Shown here: positions 16,992 through 25,526 of the stretch, piece after piece | Layout of the letters: each line of letters begins with the position of its first letter | Position numbering within the stretch: position 1 is the first letter of the stretch | Assembly: GCF_003932845.1 (NCBI RefSeq) | Contig: NZ_RQZH01000018.1 | Coordinates: forward strand, 1-53,083 | DNA length: 53,083 bases | Direction: 5' to 3' | From: Prevotella sp. OH937_COT-195 | Lineage (GTDB): Bacteria; Bacteroidota; Bacteroidia; Bacteroidales; Bacteroidaceae | The notes under the pieces: generated by a model | Databases searched by the model: none | Told to the model about the DNA's origin: nothing | The model's input: only the letters and a program-made list of their open reading frames with translations | Position numbers and translations under genes: made by a program

Positions 16992-18713
16992 TCATGCTTC
17001 GCGATATTTGGTACCCATGCGCGCCTCCACCACGTTCACCACATAGTCTCCAAGTTTTTCGCACTCGTTCACTATGTCCATGTATATAGTACCTATGCCG
17101 TAAGAATATTCGTGATTGTTGACATCGTTTACGTTAAGACTTCTCAGTTGGTCGCGGAAATTGTTTATCTCGTTCTCGATGTTGAACGTGCAATTTATGT
17201 CGAAACTCCCCTTGCGCCCTGCCATCAACACGTTCATCTGCGTAAGAGCCTGCTCGGTAAGTTCCATTATCTGATGCATGTGCCTGTATTGCTTTTCTGT
17301 AAAATGTTCCTGTTTGCCCTGCACCTTTCTACTTATGGTGCGTGCAATGTTGTAGCACGAGTCTCCGATGCTCTCAATCTCGGTAATCTCACGCAGCATG
17401 GCTCGTATCTTGATCTTCGTTTCGTCTGAAAGGTGGTTCTCGCTCACTTGGTCGAGATATGTGGCAATCTCTATTTCCATGTTGTCGGCGATGTTTTCAT
17501 ATTTCTCTATTCTCGAAAACTGCTTTGCAAACTTTGCCTCGTCTTTTTCCACGAGCAACTCCCGCACCATTCCGAACATGCGCTGCATGCGCTCGGCGAA
17601 TGACTTAATCTCTTTCTGTGCCTCGAAGACCGACAGTTCGGGGGTCTCCATGAGTCCTGCGGGAATGAAACGCAGACGGAAGTCTTCCTCCTCGTCGAGT
17701 TTCTTTGATTTGATGCATCGGCACACAATTTTCTCTATCTGCGGAATGAACCATATAAGTATGAAAGTGTTGGCAAGGTTGAAACATGTGTGGAATGCCG
17801 CCAACACGAAACTGAGTTTTGCCGCATTGGCAAGGAATACGGAGTGCTCAACGCTCTCTTTTGTCATCGTTACATCGTAACCTACGAAACCGCACACGAG
17901 ATCGATGAACGGGCGGAACACCAACAATATCCAGCATATTCCGAACAGATTGAAAAACATGTGACCGAACGCCGCACGCCGTGCCTGCGTGTTTGCCGTA
18001 AAGGCGGCAATGTTCGAAGTTACGGTGGTACCGATGTTCTCGCCCATCACAAGTGCTATGCCTTGATATATGGGCAGTACGCCGCTCGAACAGAGTATCA
18101 TCGTTATTGCCATCACGGCTGCCGACGACTGCACACACATGGTTAGTATTCCGCCGATGAACAGGAACACAAGCGTGGTAACGAAACTCGTTGAGTCGAA
18201 CGACGAAAAGAAATTGAGCACGGCTTGGTTCTCGCCGATGTGCATGTCAATGCCTGTCTGGCGCAGCGTGCCAAGCCCGAGGAACATGAAAGAGATGCCG
18301 AAAAGGAAATCGCCAACGTTCTTGCGCTTTTTATTGTATATAAGAAGCAGAGCCATAAAAAAGGCAGGATAGACAAAGTCGGTTATGTTGAAAGAGAACC
18401 CCGCAGACATAATCCATGCCGTGAGCGTTGTTCCTATGTTGGCTCCCATTATTACCGAGATGGCTTGTGCCAGCGTGAGCAGACCGGCGTTAACGAACGA
18501 TACTGTCATTACCGTGGTTGCCGTTGACGACTGCACTGCCGCAGTGACAAACACACCCGTGAGCATTCCCGTAAAACGATTGGTAGTCATGGCCTGAAGC
18601 ACATGGCGCAATTGCGATCCCGCCATTTTCTGAAGACTCTCGCTCATCGACTTCATACCGTACATGAGAAGCGCGAGCGAACCTATCAACTTAAAAAATA
18701 TCCAAATATCCAT
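16992..18713 (-). CDS. Na/phosphate cotransporter family protein with PhoU-like tail
   Basis: This 573-residue inner-membrane protein resembles NptA/YjbB sodium-phosphate symporters. About eight hydrophobic helices occupy residues 5-310. They include the two repeated transport motifs of the family: QSSTATTVMTVSFVNAG (about 61-77) and QSSAAVMAITMILCSSG (about 205-221), each preceded by a glycine-rich helix, with GANIGTT and GENIGTT as matching turns. The C-terminal 230 residues form PhoU-like helical hairpins (MREITEIESIGDSCYNIAR and CEKLGDYVVNVVEAR). It would move phosphate, with the PhoU-like part as regulator. Its promoter is not clear in the divergent region upstream. Confidence 0.9.
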   Translation of the reverse strand: MDIWIFFKLIGSLALLMYGMKSMSESLQKMAGSQLRHVLQAMTTNRFTGMLTGVFVTAAVQSSTATTVMTVSFVNAGLLTLAQAISVIMGANIGTTLTAWIMSAGFSFNITDFVYPAFFMALLLIYNKKRKNVGDFLFGISFMFLGLGTLRQTGIDMHIGENQAVLNFFSSFDSTSFVTTLVFLFIGGILTMCVQSSAAVMAITMILCSSGVLPIYQGIALVMGENIGTTVTSNIAAFTANTQARRAAFGHMFFNLFGICWILLVFRPFIDLVCGFVGYDVTMTKESVEHSVFLANAAKLSFVLAAFHTCFNLANTFILIWFIPQIEKIVCRCIKSKKLDEEEDFRLRFIPAGLMETPELSVFEAQKEIKSFAERMQRMFGMVRELLVEKDEAKFAKQFSRIEKYENIADNMEIEIATYLDQVSENHLSDETKIKIRAMLREITEIESIGDSCYNIARTISRKVQGKQEHFTEKQYRHMHQIMELTEQALTQMNVLMAGRKGSFDINCTFNIENEINNFRDQLRSLNVNDVNNHEYSYGIGTIYMDIVNECEKLGDYVVNVVEARMGTKYREA

Positions 18714-18762
18714 AACGGATAGATTAAAAAATATAAATATAAAATGTTTAATCAGGTTCTAA

Positions 18763-18793
18763 TTTCTCAATAGCAAGATTGTTGTTATCTTTG
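18763..18793 (+). promoter_or_regulatory. Promoter of the nucleoside kinase gene
   Basis: TTTC (18763-18766), 19 nt, then TATCTTTG (18786-18793) matches the consensus with one change. The transcript would begin near 18800. This rules out the in-frame ATG at 18779 and leaves 18857 as the start. Confidence 0.65.
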
Positions 18794-18856
18794 CCATGTA
18801 TTTTGCGGAGACTGTTCGTTTGGTCTTCGCCAATAATAACCGAAAATCTCATTATT

Positions 18857-20524
18857 ATGAAACAGACAGTCAAAATACGTTGCAAAAATAATAAAAAAAC
18901 GGTAAATGCCGAAATAGGCAGCACACTTTATGACATTTTTTCCATTTCGGGGATTGAAATGAAACACGAACCTGTAAGTGCCAAAGTAAACAACAAAGTT
19001 GAAGGAATGCATTACAGGGTGTATCACAGCCAAGACGTGGAGTTCCTCGATGTCACAACGCCGAGCGGGCACCGCGCATACGTCCGAACGCTTTTCTTCA
19101 TTCTATGCAAGGCGGTACACGACATTTACCCCGAAGGACATGTCGTGATAGACATTCCGGTGAGCAACGGCTACTATTGCGACTTGAAGATTGGGCGAGC
19201 CGTAACACAGGAAGACGTGAAAATACTGAGACGGAGAATGGAGGAAATGATATCCTCGAAAATGCCGATACGCAGACACGAATGCCCGACGGAGGAAGCC
19301 GTAGAGGTGTTCAGCCGAATATCGGCACACTCGTCCAAGGTTAAACTGCTCAGAGGGTTGGGCTCGCTCTATACCGTATATTACGAGATAGACGGATACT
19401 ACGACTACTATTACGGCACAATGCTCACAAATACGAGACTGATATACCTGTTCGGACTGGAGAAATATTACGACGGACTGCTGTTGCGCATACCGTCGCC
19501 ATACAACCCCGACGTGCTGGGAGACATGGTAAGGCAGGACAAGATGTTCGAGATTTTCCAAGAACACCACCGGTGGCAGAACATAATAGGACTATCCACG
19601 GTGGGCGATTTCAACGAACAAGTGAAACAGAGGAGTGCCACGGAAATAATAAATGTGTCGGAGGCATTGCAAGAAAAGAAAATAGCACAAATGGCAGAAG
19701 CCGTGGCAGAAAAGAAAGGAGTGCGCATGGTACTTATTGCCGGACCGTCGTCGAGCGGAAAGACAACGACATGCAAACGACTGTCAATACAACTGATGAC
19801 ATGCGGACTGAGACCCGTGCAAATATCACTCGACGACTATTTCGTCAACAGGGCGGAAACACCGCTCGACGAGAAAGGCGATTATGACTACGAAAGTTTG
19901 TACGCACTAAATATACCGTTGCTCAACAATCACATGGAGAGACTTTTCGAGGGAGAGGAGATAACGCTGCCGCAATACGACTTCCAAACGGGAATAAGCA
20001 ACGAGCAAGGCGGAAAGAAACTACGGTTGAGAGACAACGACATACTCGTAGTGGAAGGCATTCACGCGCTGAACCCGAAACTTACGGGGCAAATCCCCGA
20101 TGAGAAAAAATACCGCGTGTATGCGTCGGCACTGACAACTATACTGCTCGACGACCACAACTATATCCCGACAACCGACAACCGACTGCTTCGCCGAATA
20201 ATACGCGACTACAAATACCGAGGCTGCTCGGCAGAAGATACTATAAGGCGATGGGCATCGGTGCGCGCCGGAGAGAACAAATGGATATTCCCGTATCAGG
20301 AAAATGCCGACACGATGTTCAACACCGCAATGTTGTTCGAACTCGCAGTGATAAGGAATCAGGCAGAACCGATACTCAGACAAGTACCGCAGAACTCACC
20401 GGAACATGCAGAAGCATACAGACTGCTCAAATTTCTTAGTTACATATCGCCCATCAACGACCGCGAGATACCTCCTACATCGCTGATAAGGGAGTTCCTC
20501 GGAGGCTCGTCTTTCAAATATTAA
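18857..20524 (+). CDS. Nucleoside (uridine) kinase with N-terminal TGS-like domain
   Basis: From MKQTVKIRCKN the protein has 555 residues. The order resembles a threonyl-tRNA synthetase N-terminus joined to a kinase: a TGS-like beta domain (1-75), an editing-like middle region (about 100-200, with VVIDIPVSNGYYCDL), then a P-loop kinase with GPSSSGKTT (about 294-302) and the uridine kinase-like SLDDYF and EGIHALNPKL. It would phosphorylate a nucleoside in pyrimidine salvage; this fused form is common in Bacteroidetes and Firmicutes. The open frame extends to 18779, upstream of the predicted transcript start. A strong hairpin follows the stop. Confidence 0.88.
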   Translation: MKQTVKIRCKNNKKTVNAEIGSTLYDIFSISGIEMKHEPVSAKVNNKVEGMHYRVYHSQDVEFLDVTTPSGHRAYVRTLFFILCKAVHDIYPEGHVVIDIPVSNGYYCDLKIGRAVTQEDVKILRRRMEEMISSKMPIRRHECPTEEAVEVFSRISAHSSKVKLLRGLGSLYTVYYEIDGYYDYYYGTMLTNTRLIYLFGLEKYYDGLLLRIPSPYNPDVLGDMVRQDKMFEIFQEHHRWQNIIGLSTVGDFNEQVKQRSATEIINVSEALQEKKIAQMAEAVAEKKGVRMVLIAGPSSSGKTTTCKRLSIQLMTCGLRPVQISLDDYFVNRAETPLDEKGDYDYESLYALNIPLLNNHMERLFEGEEITLPQYDFQTGISNEQGGKKLRLRDNDILVVEGIHALNPKLTGQIPDEKKYRVYASALTTILLDDHNYIPTTDNRLLRRIIRDYKYRGCSAEDTIRRWASVRAGENKWIFPYQENADTMFNTAMLFELAVIRNQAEPILRQVPQNSPEHAEAYRLLKFLSYISPINDREIPPTSLIREFLGGSSFKY

Positions 20525-20564
20525 AGAGTAAAAGAAATAAAGAGGAGGTGTGTTTTAAAATGAG

Positions 20565-20594
20565 TCCCGAAAGTTTTTCGTCTAACTTTCGGGA
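20565..20594 (+). terminator. Hairpin after the nucleoside kinase gene
   Basis: TCCCGAAAGTT (20565-20575) pairs perfectly with AACTTTCGGGA (20584-20594), an 11-bp stem. Only a short T-rich stretch (TTTCATT) follows, so it is a plausible but not ideal intrinsic terminator. Confidence 0.6.
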
Positions 20595-20647
20595 TTTCAT
20601 TATGTATGGGCATTACACGTTACACTCCGGTTAGAGACAAGTTGATG

Positions 20648-20850
20648 CCTTTTTACGACAATATGATGTCAAGGGAAACAACGCATTATTGAAACAATCG
20701 ACTGCCTGCCAAAGAACAAGGTACAGTTTGCTCATTCAAGACATCGTTACATAATAATCTCATCATGAACATCATATCTGCATTGTTTACTTATCGTTTC
20801 TTTGACAACAAAGCCGACGCACTTGTCGTACATGTAATTTAAGACACAAT
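20648..20850 (+). pseudogene. IS982 transposase C-terminal remnant
   Basis: Read with frame changes, it gives DKLMPFYDNMMSR, then KQRIIETIDCLPKNKVQFAHSRHR. These correspond to the conserved C-terminal part of IS982 transposases (compare KIMPMWDEIMLRKRYI and KNKANLVHSRHR in the copy ending at 42132). At least two frameshifts and several stops are present, and no full terminal repeat remains; a faint AACCCGAA lies at 20876. It is an old, inactive fragment between the kinase and rhodanese genes. Confidence 0.75.
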
Positions 20851-20947
20851 ACAGACATTTATTTTCTGATAGATTAACCCGAAAATGGATAACAATTTAT
20901 TGTTTTAACGTGAATACCACGAAAACAATTAATGTCGTTGTCTATTC

Positions 20948-21364
20948 CTACATGCCGGTGCCGGCATCCGGTGTCACAACTGTCTTCTCCGCTTTTTGCC
21001 ACGCGAGGAAGCCGCCAATGAGGTTTGCCACGTTCTTGAATCCTTTCTTTGTGAGGATTGAGGCGGCAGCCGCCGACCTCCGTCCGCTGCGACAGAACAC
21101 AGCCACGGGCTTTCCCTTGTCGAGCATTGCCTCTCCCTTGGCTGCGAATGCGTCGTCCTTTACATCGAGCAGTACCGCCCCGGGGATTGTACCCTCGGCA
21201 TATTCTCCCGGTGTGCGCACGTCTATTATTTGCACTCCGTCGGTCTTGTGCTGTGAGATATATGCCTCGAAAGCGTCCGTGTCAAGGTCTGTATATTCTT
21301 TTTGTCCGCATGCCGTGGAAGTTATGCACAAACATGCCAATAACATTTTTATGAATTTGTTCAT
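20948..21364 (-). CDS. Rhodanese-like lipoprotein
   Basis: This 138-residue secreted protein has a lipoprotein signal (MNKFIKMLLACLCITSTAC, lipid Cys19) and one rhodanese domain. The active-site loop is CRSGRRS with Cys91, and DVRTPGEYAEGTIPGA is the usual CDC25-like structural motif. It would carry persulfide sulfur or act on thiols at the outer or inner membrane. Single-domain rhodanese lipoproteins are common in Bacteroidetes and their substrates are mostly unknown. It stands alone between remnants and repeats; no clear promoter box precedes it. Confidence 0.9.
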   Translation of the reverse strand: MNKFIKMLLACLCITSTACGQKEYTDLDTDAFEAYISQHKTDGVQIIDVRTPGEYAEGTIPGAVLLDVKDDAFAAKGEAMLDKGKPVAVFCRSGRRSAAAASILTKKGFKNVANLIGGFLAWQKAEKTVVTPDAGTGM

Positions 21365-21464
21365 AGTCTTGTATGTTCTTTTGATATTAATCTGATATTA
21401 AGCAACTTGCCTTTTTCGTCCCGAATGCAAACAAGTTCATTCCGAGCACGTGGTATGCATAATT

Positions 21465-21530
21465 GCAAATTGGGCGGAATTGCACGGTAAATTCGGCGGA
21501 TTTGGAAAGCAAAACAGGCCGTTTTGTTTT
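21465..21530. repeat. 22-nt periodic intergenic repeat, locus 2 (three units)
   Basis: Units start at 21465 (GCAAATTGGGCGG), 21487 (GTAAATTCGGCGG) and 21509 (GCAAAACAGGCCG), exactly 22 nt apart. Confidence 0.65.
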
Positions 21531-21552
21531 CTTCAACGACATTTTTAACGGA

Positions 21553-21594
21553 GACGGGAAAGGCTTTCCGCTATGACGAAAGGCATTTCCCGTC
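21553..21594 (-). terminator. Long hairpin after the DUF3127 gene
   Basis: GACGGGAAA (21553-21561) pairs with TTTCCCGTC (21586-21594). An inner, imperfect stem (GGCTTTCCG with CGAAAGGC) extends it. No T-run follows on either strand, so termination is uncertain. Confidence 0.4.
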
Positions 21595-21643
21595 CCATGT
21601 TCCGTTATGTGTACCGTTTTGTTCCGGCGTCATGAGCATGGTG

Positions 21644-22060
21644 TCAGAACGGCAGGTCGTCGGCAGGAGCAGTCTCCGAAGTCTGTGCCGCAGGCTGTTC
21701 GGCGAACGGTGCCGCAGGTTGCGGTGCGCCGAACGGCGGCATTGCCGATTGCTGCATGCCCTGTTGTGCGGCTTGTGCGGCTGCCGGATCGATGCGTTCC
21801 ACCTTCCATGCGTTTAACGAATTGAACCAACGTCCCTGATACTCACGCGCATCGATGTCGAAACTCACGCGAAGTTCCTCGCCCGGCTGTATGTTCATTG
21901 CGGTTATGCGGTCTTCCCCGAACACTCGGAAACAGCATTTCTTGGGGTAGTTTTCGTGTGTCTCGATTACATATTCCTGTGATGCCCAGTGGTTGCCTGT
22001 GCGTGACGATGTACCCTCCTGTTTCGGGAGGACGTTGATAATTCTTCCTTCTATTTCCAT
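21644..22060 (-). CDS. DUF3127 protein
   Basis: This 138-residue protein has an N-terminal domain (1-95) recognised as DUF3127, a small beta-barrel likely of OB type: MEIEGRIINVLPKQEGTS, then WASQEYVIETHENYPKKCCF and ELRVSFDIDAREYQGRWFN. The remaining 40 residues are rich in Ala, Gln and Pro and look disordered, ending in PADDLPF. That acidic, hydrophobic tip resembles the tail of single-stranded DNA-binding proteins (DDLPF/DDIPF), so an SSB-like role is a reasonable guess. It is divergent from dnaN, across about 200 nt. Confidence 0.8.
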   Translation of the reverse strand: MEIEGRIINVLPKQEGTSSRTGNHWASQEYVIETHENYPKKCCFRVFGEDRITAMNIQPGEELRVSFDIDAREYQGRWFNSLNAWKVERIDPAAAQAAQQGMQQSAMPPFGAPQPAAPFAEQPAAQTSETAPADDLPF

Positions 22061-22182
22061 TATATTTATGGTTTTATTTTTTGTTATTATGATATTTCCA
22101 TTCGTAAAAAGAACACCAAAGTGCGAAATCGCTTGCGAAATTAATAAAATAGTTTTAAAAGAGGAACTTTTTCAGTTGTTTT

Positions 22183-22214
22183 TTTGTTTTACATTACCGT
22201 TTTTTGTAATTTTG
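22183..22214 (+). promoter_or_regulatory. Promoter of the dnaN-recN operon
   Basis: TTTG (22183-22186), 20 nt, then TAATTTTG (22207-22214). The transcript would begin near 22221, giving a leader of about 42 nt before dnaN. Confidence 0.65.
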
Positions 22215-22262
22215 TGCCTAATATACGATTATTACAAACAAACCATAACATAATTTCAGAAT

Positions 22263-23387
22263 ATGAGATTTACCATATCAAGCACGGCTTTGAGCAGCCG
22301 TCTGAGCATCCTTTCGAGGGTGATTAACAGCAAGAACAGTATCGCAATACTCGACTGCTTTCTCTTCGAAGTAGGTAACGGACAATTGGAGATAACGGCA
22401 TCAGACAGTGAGAACGTGATGAAGACCGCCCTGCCCATTGAAGAAGTGGAAGGCGGCGGCAGTTTCGCCGTAAACAACCGCACCATTCTCGATGCCGTGA
22501 AGGAACTCCCGGAACAGCCGCTTACGCTTGACGTTGACACCGGGCAGATGACCGTGAGGATAATATACCAGAACGGTCTTTACAACTTTACCTGCCAAAA
22601 CGCCGAGGAATACCCGCGCACACAGCAGTTGGGCGATGAAGCCGCAACGTTCACGATGCCGGCAAAAGCCATGCTCGACAACATCTCACGCTCGCTGTTT
22701 GCCGTTGCCAACGAGCAACTGAGACTTGTTATGAACGGAATATACATGGATCTCGCGACCGACTCGCTGAACATCGTGGCGACGGATGGCAGAAAGTTGG
22801 TGCGCAACAAGTATTTCGCACTGAAAAGCGAGAAGCCGCAATCGTTCATATTACAGAAAAAACCGGCAACACTTCTGAAGAATGTACTGACGAAAGACGA
22901 TGAAGAGGTAATCATACGTTTCGACGACCGAAACGCAGAGATAACGTTCGGACAAACACAGTTGGCATGCCGTCTCATCGACGGACGATACCCGAACTAC
23001 GGCTCGGTGATACCGGAGGACAACCCTTACGAACTGAGCATCGACCGCAAAACGCTCATTGGCGCGTTGCGACGCGTGCTGCCGTTTGCCAGCGAGAGCA
23101 GTCAGCAAGTGCGTCTGCGCATCAGTGCGGGAAAGATAGAGGTGTCGTCGGAAGACATCGACTTTGCCACAAGCGCGAGAGAAGAGGTGAACTGCTCGTA
23201 CGAGGGCGCGCCAATGAGTATCGGATTCATGGGAACATCGCTCGTGGAGATACTCTCAAACCTTGAAAGTGACGAGGTGCAGATGCAGTTTGCGGATCCG
23301 AGCCGCCCGTGCCTCATCATTCCGTCAGAGCAACCGGAGGGAGAAGAGGTACTCATGCTGTTGATGCCGATGTTGCTGAATGACTAA
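22263..23387 (+). CDS. dnaN: DNA polymerase III beta sliding clamp
   Basis: This is the 374-residue clamp, which dimerises into a ring on DNA and tethers polymerase III and repair enzymes. Three clamp repeats are visible. The start MRFTISSTALSSRL and the first-repeat stretch LEITASDSENVM are typical, as are SLNIVATDGRKLV in the second and CLIIPSEQP near the C-terminus. The end LMLLMPMLLND corresponds to the usual YVVMPMRL-type tail that lines the peptide-binding pocket. Length matches the family. The stop overlaps the first possible ATG of the exonuclease gene, so the two are translationally linked. Confidence 0.96.
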   Translation: MRFTISSTALSSRLSILSRVINSKNSIAILDCFLFEVGNGQLEITASDSENVMKTALPIEEVEGGGSFAVNNRTILDAVKELPEQPLTLDVDTGQMTVRIIYQNGLYNFTCQNAEEYPRTQQLGDEAATFTMPAKAMLDNISRSLFAVANEQLRLVMNGIYMDLATDSLNIVATDGRKLVRNKYFALKSEKPQSFILQKKPATLLKNVLTKDDEEVIIRFDDRNAEITFGQTQLACRLIDGRYPNYGSVIPEDNPYELSIDRKTLIGALRRVLPFASESSQQVRLRISAGKIEVSSEDIDFATSAREEVNCSYEGAPMSIGFMGTSLVEILSNLESDEVQMQFADPSRPCLIIPSEQPEGEEVLMLLMPMLLND

Positions 23388-24255
23388 ACGCAGAGTGATG
23401 AAACTGAACTTGAAGAAACCGCTCGTGGTATTCGACCTTGAGACCACGGGACTGGACATCGTGCGGGATCGCGTGATACAGATTTCGTACATAAAGGTGT
23501 TTCCGGACGGAAAGGAGGAACGCGTAAACAAGTTTGTGAACCCCGGAAAGGAAATACCGCAGGAGGTGGAACAACTGACGGGAATAACCAACGACGACAT
23601 AAAGGACGCACCGGAGTTCAAACAGATAGCAAAGACGCTGGAGGCCGACCTGAAAGGCTGCGATTTCTGTGGTTTCAACTCGAACCATTTCGATGTACCG
23701 ATGCTTGCCGAGGAGTTTCTGCGCGCAGGCATAGATTTCGATTTCGGCAGCAGCAGACTGATAGACGCACAGACGATATTCCACAAAATGGAACGACGAA
23801 ACCTCGCAGCGGCATACAAGTTCTACTGCGGAAGAAAAATGGAAGACGACTTTGCCGCACACCGTGCCGACCAAGACACGGAGGCTACATACCGAGTGCT
23901 GATGGGGCAACTCGACATGTACGAACCGGGGCGACAGGAAGACCCCGAACGGCAACTGCCAAACGACATGGACGCATTGGCGGAGATGTCGAAGAACAAC
24001 GACAATGTTGATTTCGCGGGACGGATAATCTGGAAGGAAATGAAAGGCAGGGACGGAGAAACTCTGCTCGGAAAGGACGGGAAACCGAGACGACACGAGG
24101 TGTTCAATTTCGGGAAATACAAGGGCTGGGACGTGGCAGAGATACTGCACAAAGACCCGGGATATTTCAGTTGGATGCTCGGAGGCGATTTCACATATAA
24201 CACGAAGCAGGTGCTTATGAGAATACGCCTGCGCGAAATGAAAAACAACAAATAA
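23380..24255 (+). CDS. DnaQ-like 3'-5' exonuclease with DUF3820-like tail
   Basis: This is a 291-residue DEDDh exonuclease, possibly the proofreading subunit or a repair nuclease. ExoI is FDLETTG (Asp19, Glu21), ExoII lies in NSNHFDVPM and ExoIIIe in HRADQDTEAT. After the nuclease domain (to about 180), the C-terminal part contains FNFGKYKGWDVAEI and DPGYFSWMLGGDF, which resembles the small DUF3820 domain seen after some exonucleases. The first ATG (23380) overlaps dnaN by 8 nt; Met7 (23398) is an alternative. Overlap with the clamp gene suggests stoichiometric production with dnaN, and perhaps clamp binding. Confidence 0.85.
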   Translation: MTKRRVMKLNLKKPLVVFDLETTGLDIVRDRVIQISYIKVFPDGKEERVNKFVNPGKEIPQEVEQLTGITNDDIKDAPEFKQIAKTLEADLKGCDFCGFNSNHFDVPMLAEEFLRAGIDFDFGSSRLIDAQTIFHKMERRNLAAAYKFYCGRKMEDDFAAHRADQDTEATYRVLMGQLDMYEPGRQEDPERQLPNDMDALAEMSKNNDNVDFAGRIIWKEMKGRDGETLLGKDGKPRRHEVFNFGKYKGWDVAEILHKDPGYFSWMLGGDFTYNTKQVLMRIRLREMKNNK

Positions 24256-24259
24256 GGAC

Positions 24260-25471
24260 ATGTTAAACGGAAAGAAAATAGTACTTGGCATAACGGGAAG
24301 CATAGCAGCATACAAGGCGTGCCTGATAATTAGGCAACTCATTAAACAAGGGGCAGAAGTACAGGTGGTGATAACGCCGGCAGGCAAAGAGTTCATTACA
24401 CCCGTCACACTGTCGGCATTGACGCGGAAGCCCGTAATCAGCGAGTTCTTCGCACAGCGCGACGGTTCGTGGAACTCGCATGTGGAACTCGGAATGTGGG
24501 CAGACGCAATGCTAATAGTGCCGGCAACGGCCAACACCATGGGAAAAATGGCAAACGGCATTGCCGACAACATGCTAATAACGACTTATCTTTCGATGAA
24601 GGCTCCGGTGTTCGTGGCTCCGGCAATGGATCTCGACATGTATGCACACCCGGCAATGCAAGCCAACATAGAAAAACTGCGCAATGCCGGTGACATCATA
24701 ATCGAACCGAAAAGCGGTGCATTGGCAAGCGGACTCGAGGGCAAGGGGCGTATGGAAGAACCCGAGGAAATAGTGAAATGCCTCGATTTGTATTTCGACG
24801 GGAAGTATTATGCCAACTCTCCGCTATGGGGTAAGACTGTGTTGATAACCGCCGGACCTACTTACGAGAAGATTGATCCGGTGCGCTTCATTGGCAATTA
24901 CTCAAGCGGAAAGATGGGATTTGCACTCGCCGAAGAGTGTGCACGACGAGGAGCAAAGGTAAAACTCGTAACCGGACCGGTAAGTTTGAAAGCATCGGAA
25001 CGCATCGAACGCATCGATGTGGAGAGTTCCGAAGAGATGTTCGATGCCGCCGTGGCTGCTTTCGATGATGTTGATGCGGCGATATTGTGTGCCGCCGTGG
25101 CAGATTTCAAGCCCGCAGATGTGGCAGACTGCAAGATAAAACGAGGAGAAAAGGAACTGACACTGCAACTGAAACCAACTCACGACATAGCCGCCGAACT
25201 GGGAAGAAGGAAGAAACGCGACCAAATCCTCGTGGGATTCGCACTCGAAACAAATAACGAGGAGGAGAACGCAATCGACAAACTGAAAAGAAAGAAACTC
25301 GATTTTATCGTGATGAACAGCACACGCAACAAGGGGACTACGTTCGGTTGCAACGACAATATGATAACAATTATCTCGGGGACGGCAAAGAAGAATTTCC
25401 CAAAGAAACCGAAGACGGAGGTGGCAAGGGACATCATAGAAGAACTCGAGATACCGTTGCGCGAACAATAA
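24260..25471 (+). CDS. coaBC: Bifunctional phosphopantothenoylcysteine decarboxylase / phosphopantothenate-cysteine ligase
   Basis: CoaBC performs two successive steps of coenzyme A synthesis: joining cysteine to 4'-phosphopantothenate (CTP-dependent) and decarboxylating the product (FMN-dependent). The N-terminal CoaC half shows GITGSIAAYKA, the active-site region SHVELGMWADAMLIVPATANTMGK (given here in part as SHVELGMW) and APAMDLDMY. The C-terminal CoaB half begins at about 190 with LITAGPTYEKIDPVRF, SSGKMG and later AAVADF and KIKRG. The 403 residues equal the usual length. It starts 4 nt after the exonuclease gene. Confidence 0.96.
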   Translation: MLNGKKIVLGITGSIAAYKACLIIRQLIKQGAEVQVVITPAGKEFITPVTLSALTRKPVISEFFAQRDGSWNSHVELGMWADAMLIVPATANTMGKMANGIADNMLITTYLSMKAPVFVAPAMDLDMYAHPAMQANIEKLRNAGDIIIEPKSGALASGLEGKGRMEEPEEIVKCLDLYFDGKYYANSPLWGKTVLITAGPTYEKIDPVRFIGNYSSGKMGFALAEECARRGAKVKLVTGPVSLKASERIERIDVESSEEMFDAAVAAFDDVDAAILCAAVADFKPADVADCKIKRGEKELTLQLKPTHDIAAELGRRKKRDQILVGFALETNNEEENAIDKLKRKKLDFIVMNSTRNKGTTFGCNDNMITIISGTAKKNFPKKPKTEVARDIIEELEIPLREQ

Positions 25472-25526
25472 AACCGCACCCTAAATGGCTGTACGCCGCA
25501 ACGGCATTGCAATAAATGAAAGAACC

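Larger units (their letters stand above)
20525..20947. other. Convergent intergenic region
   Basis: It holds the terminator-like hairpin at 20565 and the IS982 remnant at 20648-20850. The last 100 nt are AT-rich and have no recognised content. Confidence 0.6.

Noticed and set aside
23353..24573. Long minus-strand open frame (about 400 codons) opposite the exonuclease and coaBC genes
   Set aside because: It lies opposite clear plus-strand genes with full family motifs; its translation has no motif and the wrong composition. It is a shadow of biased codon use.
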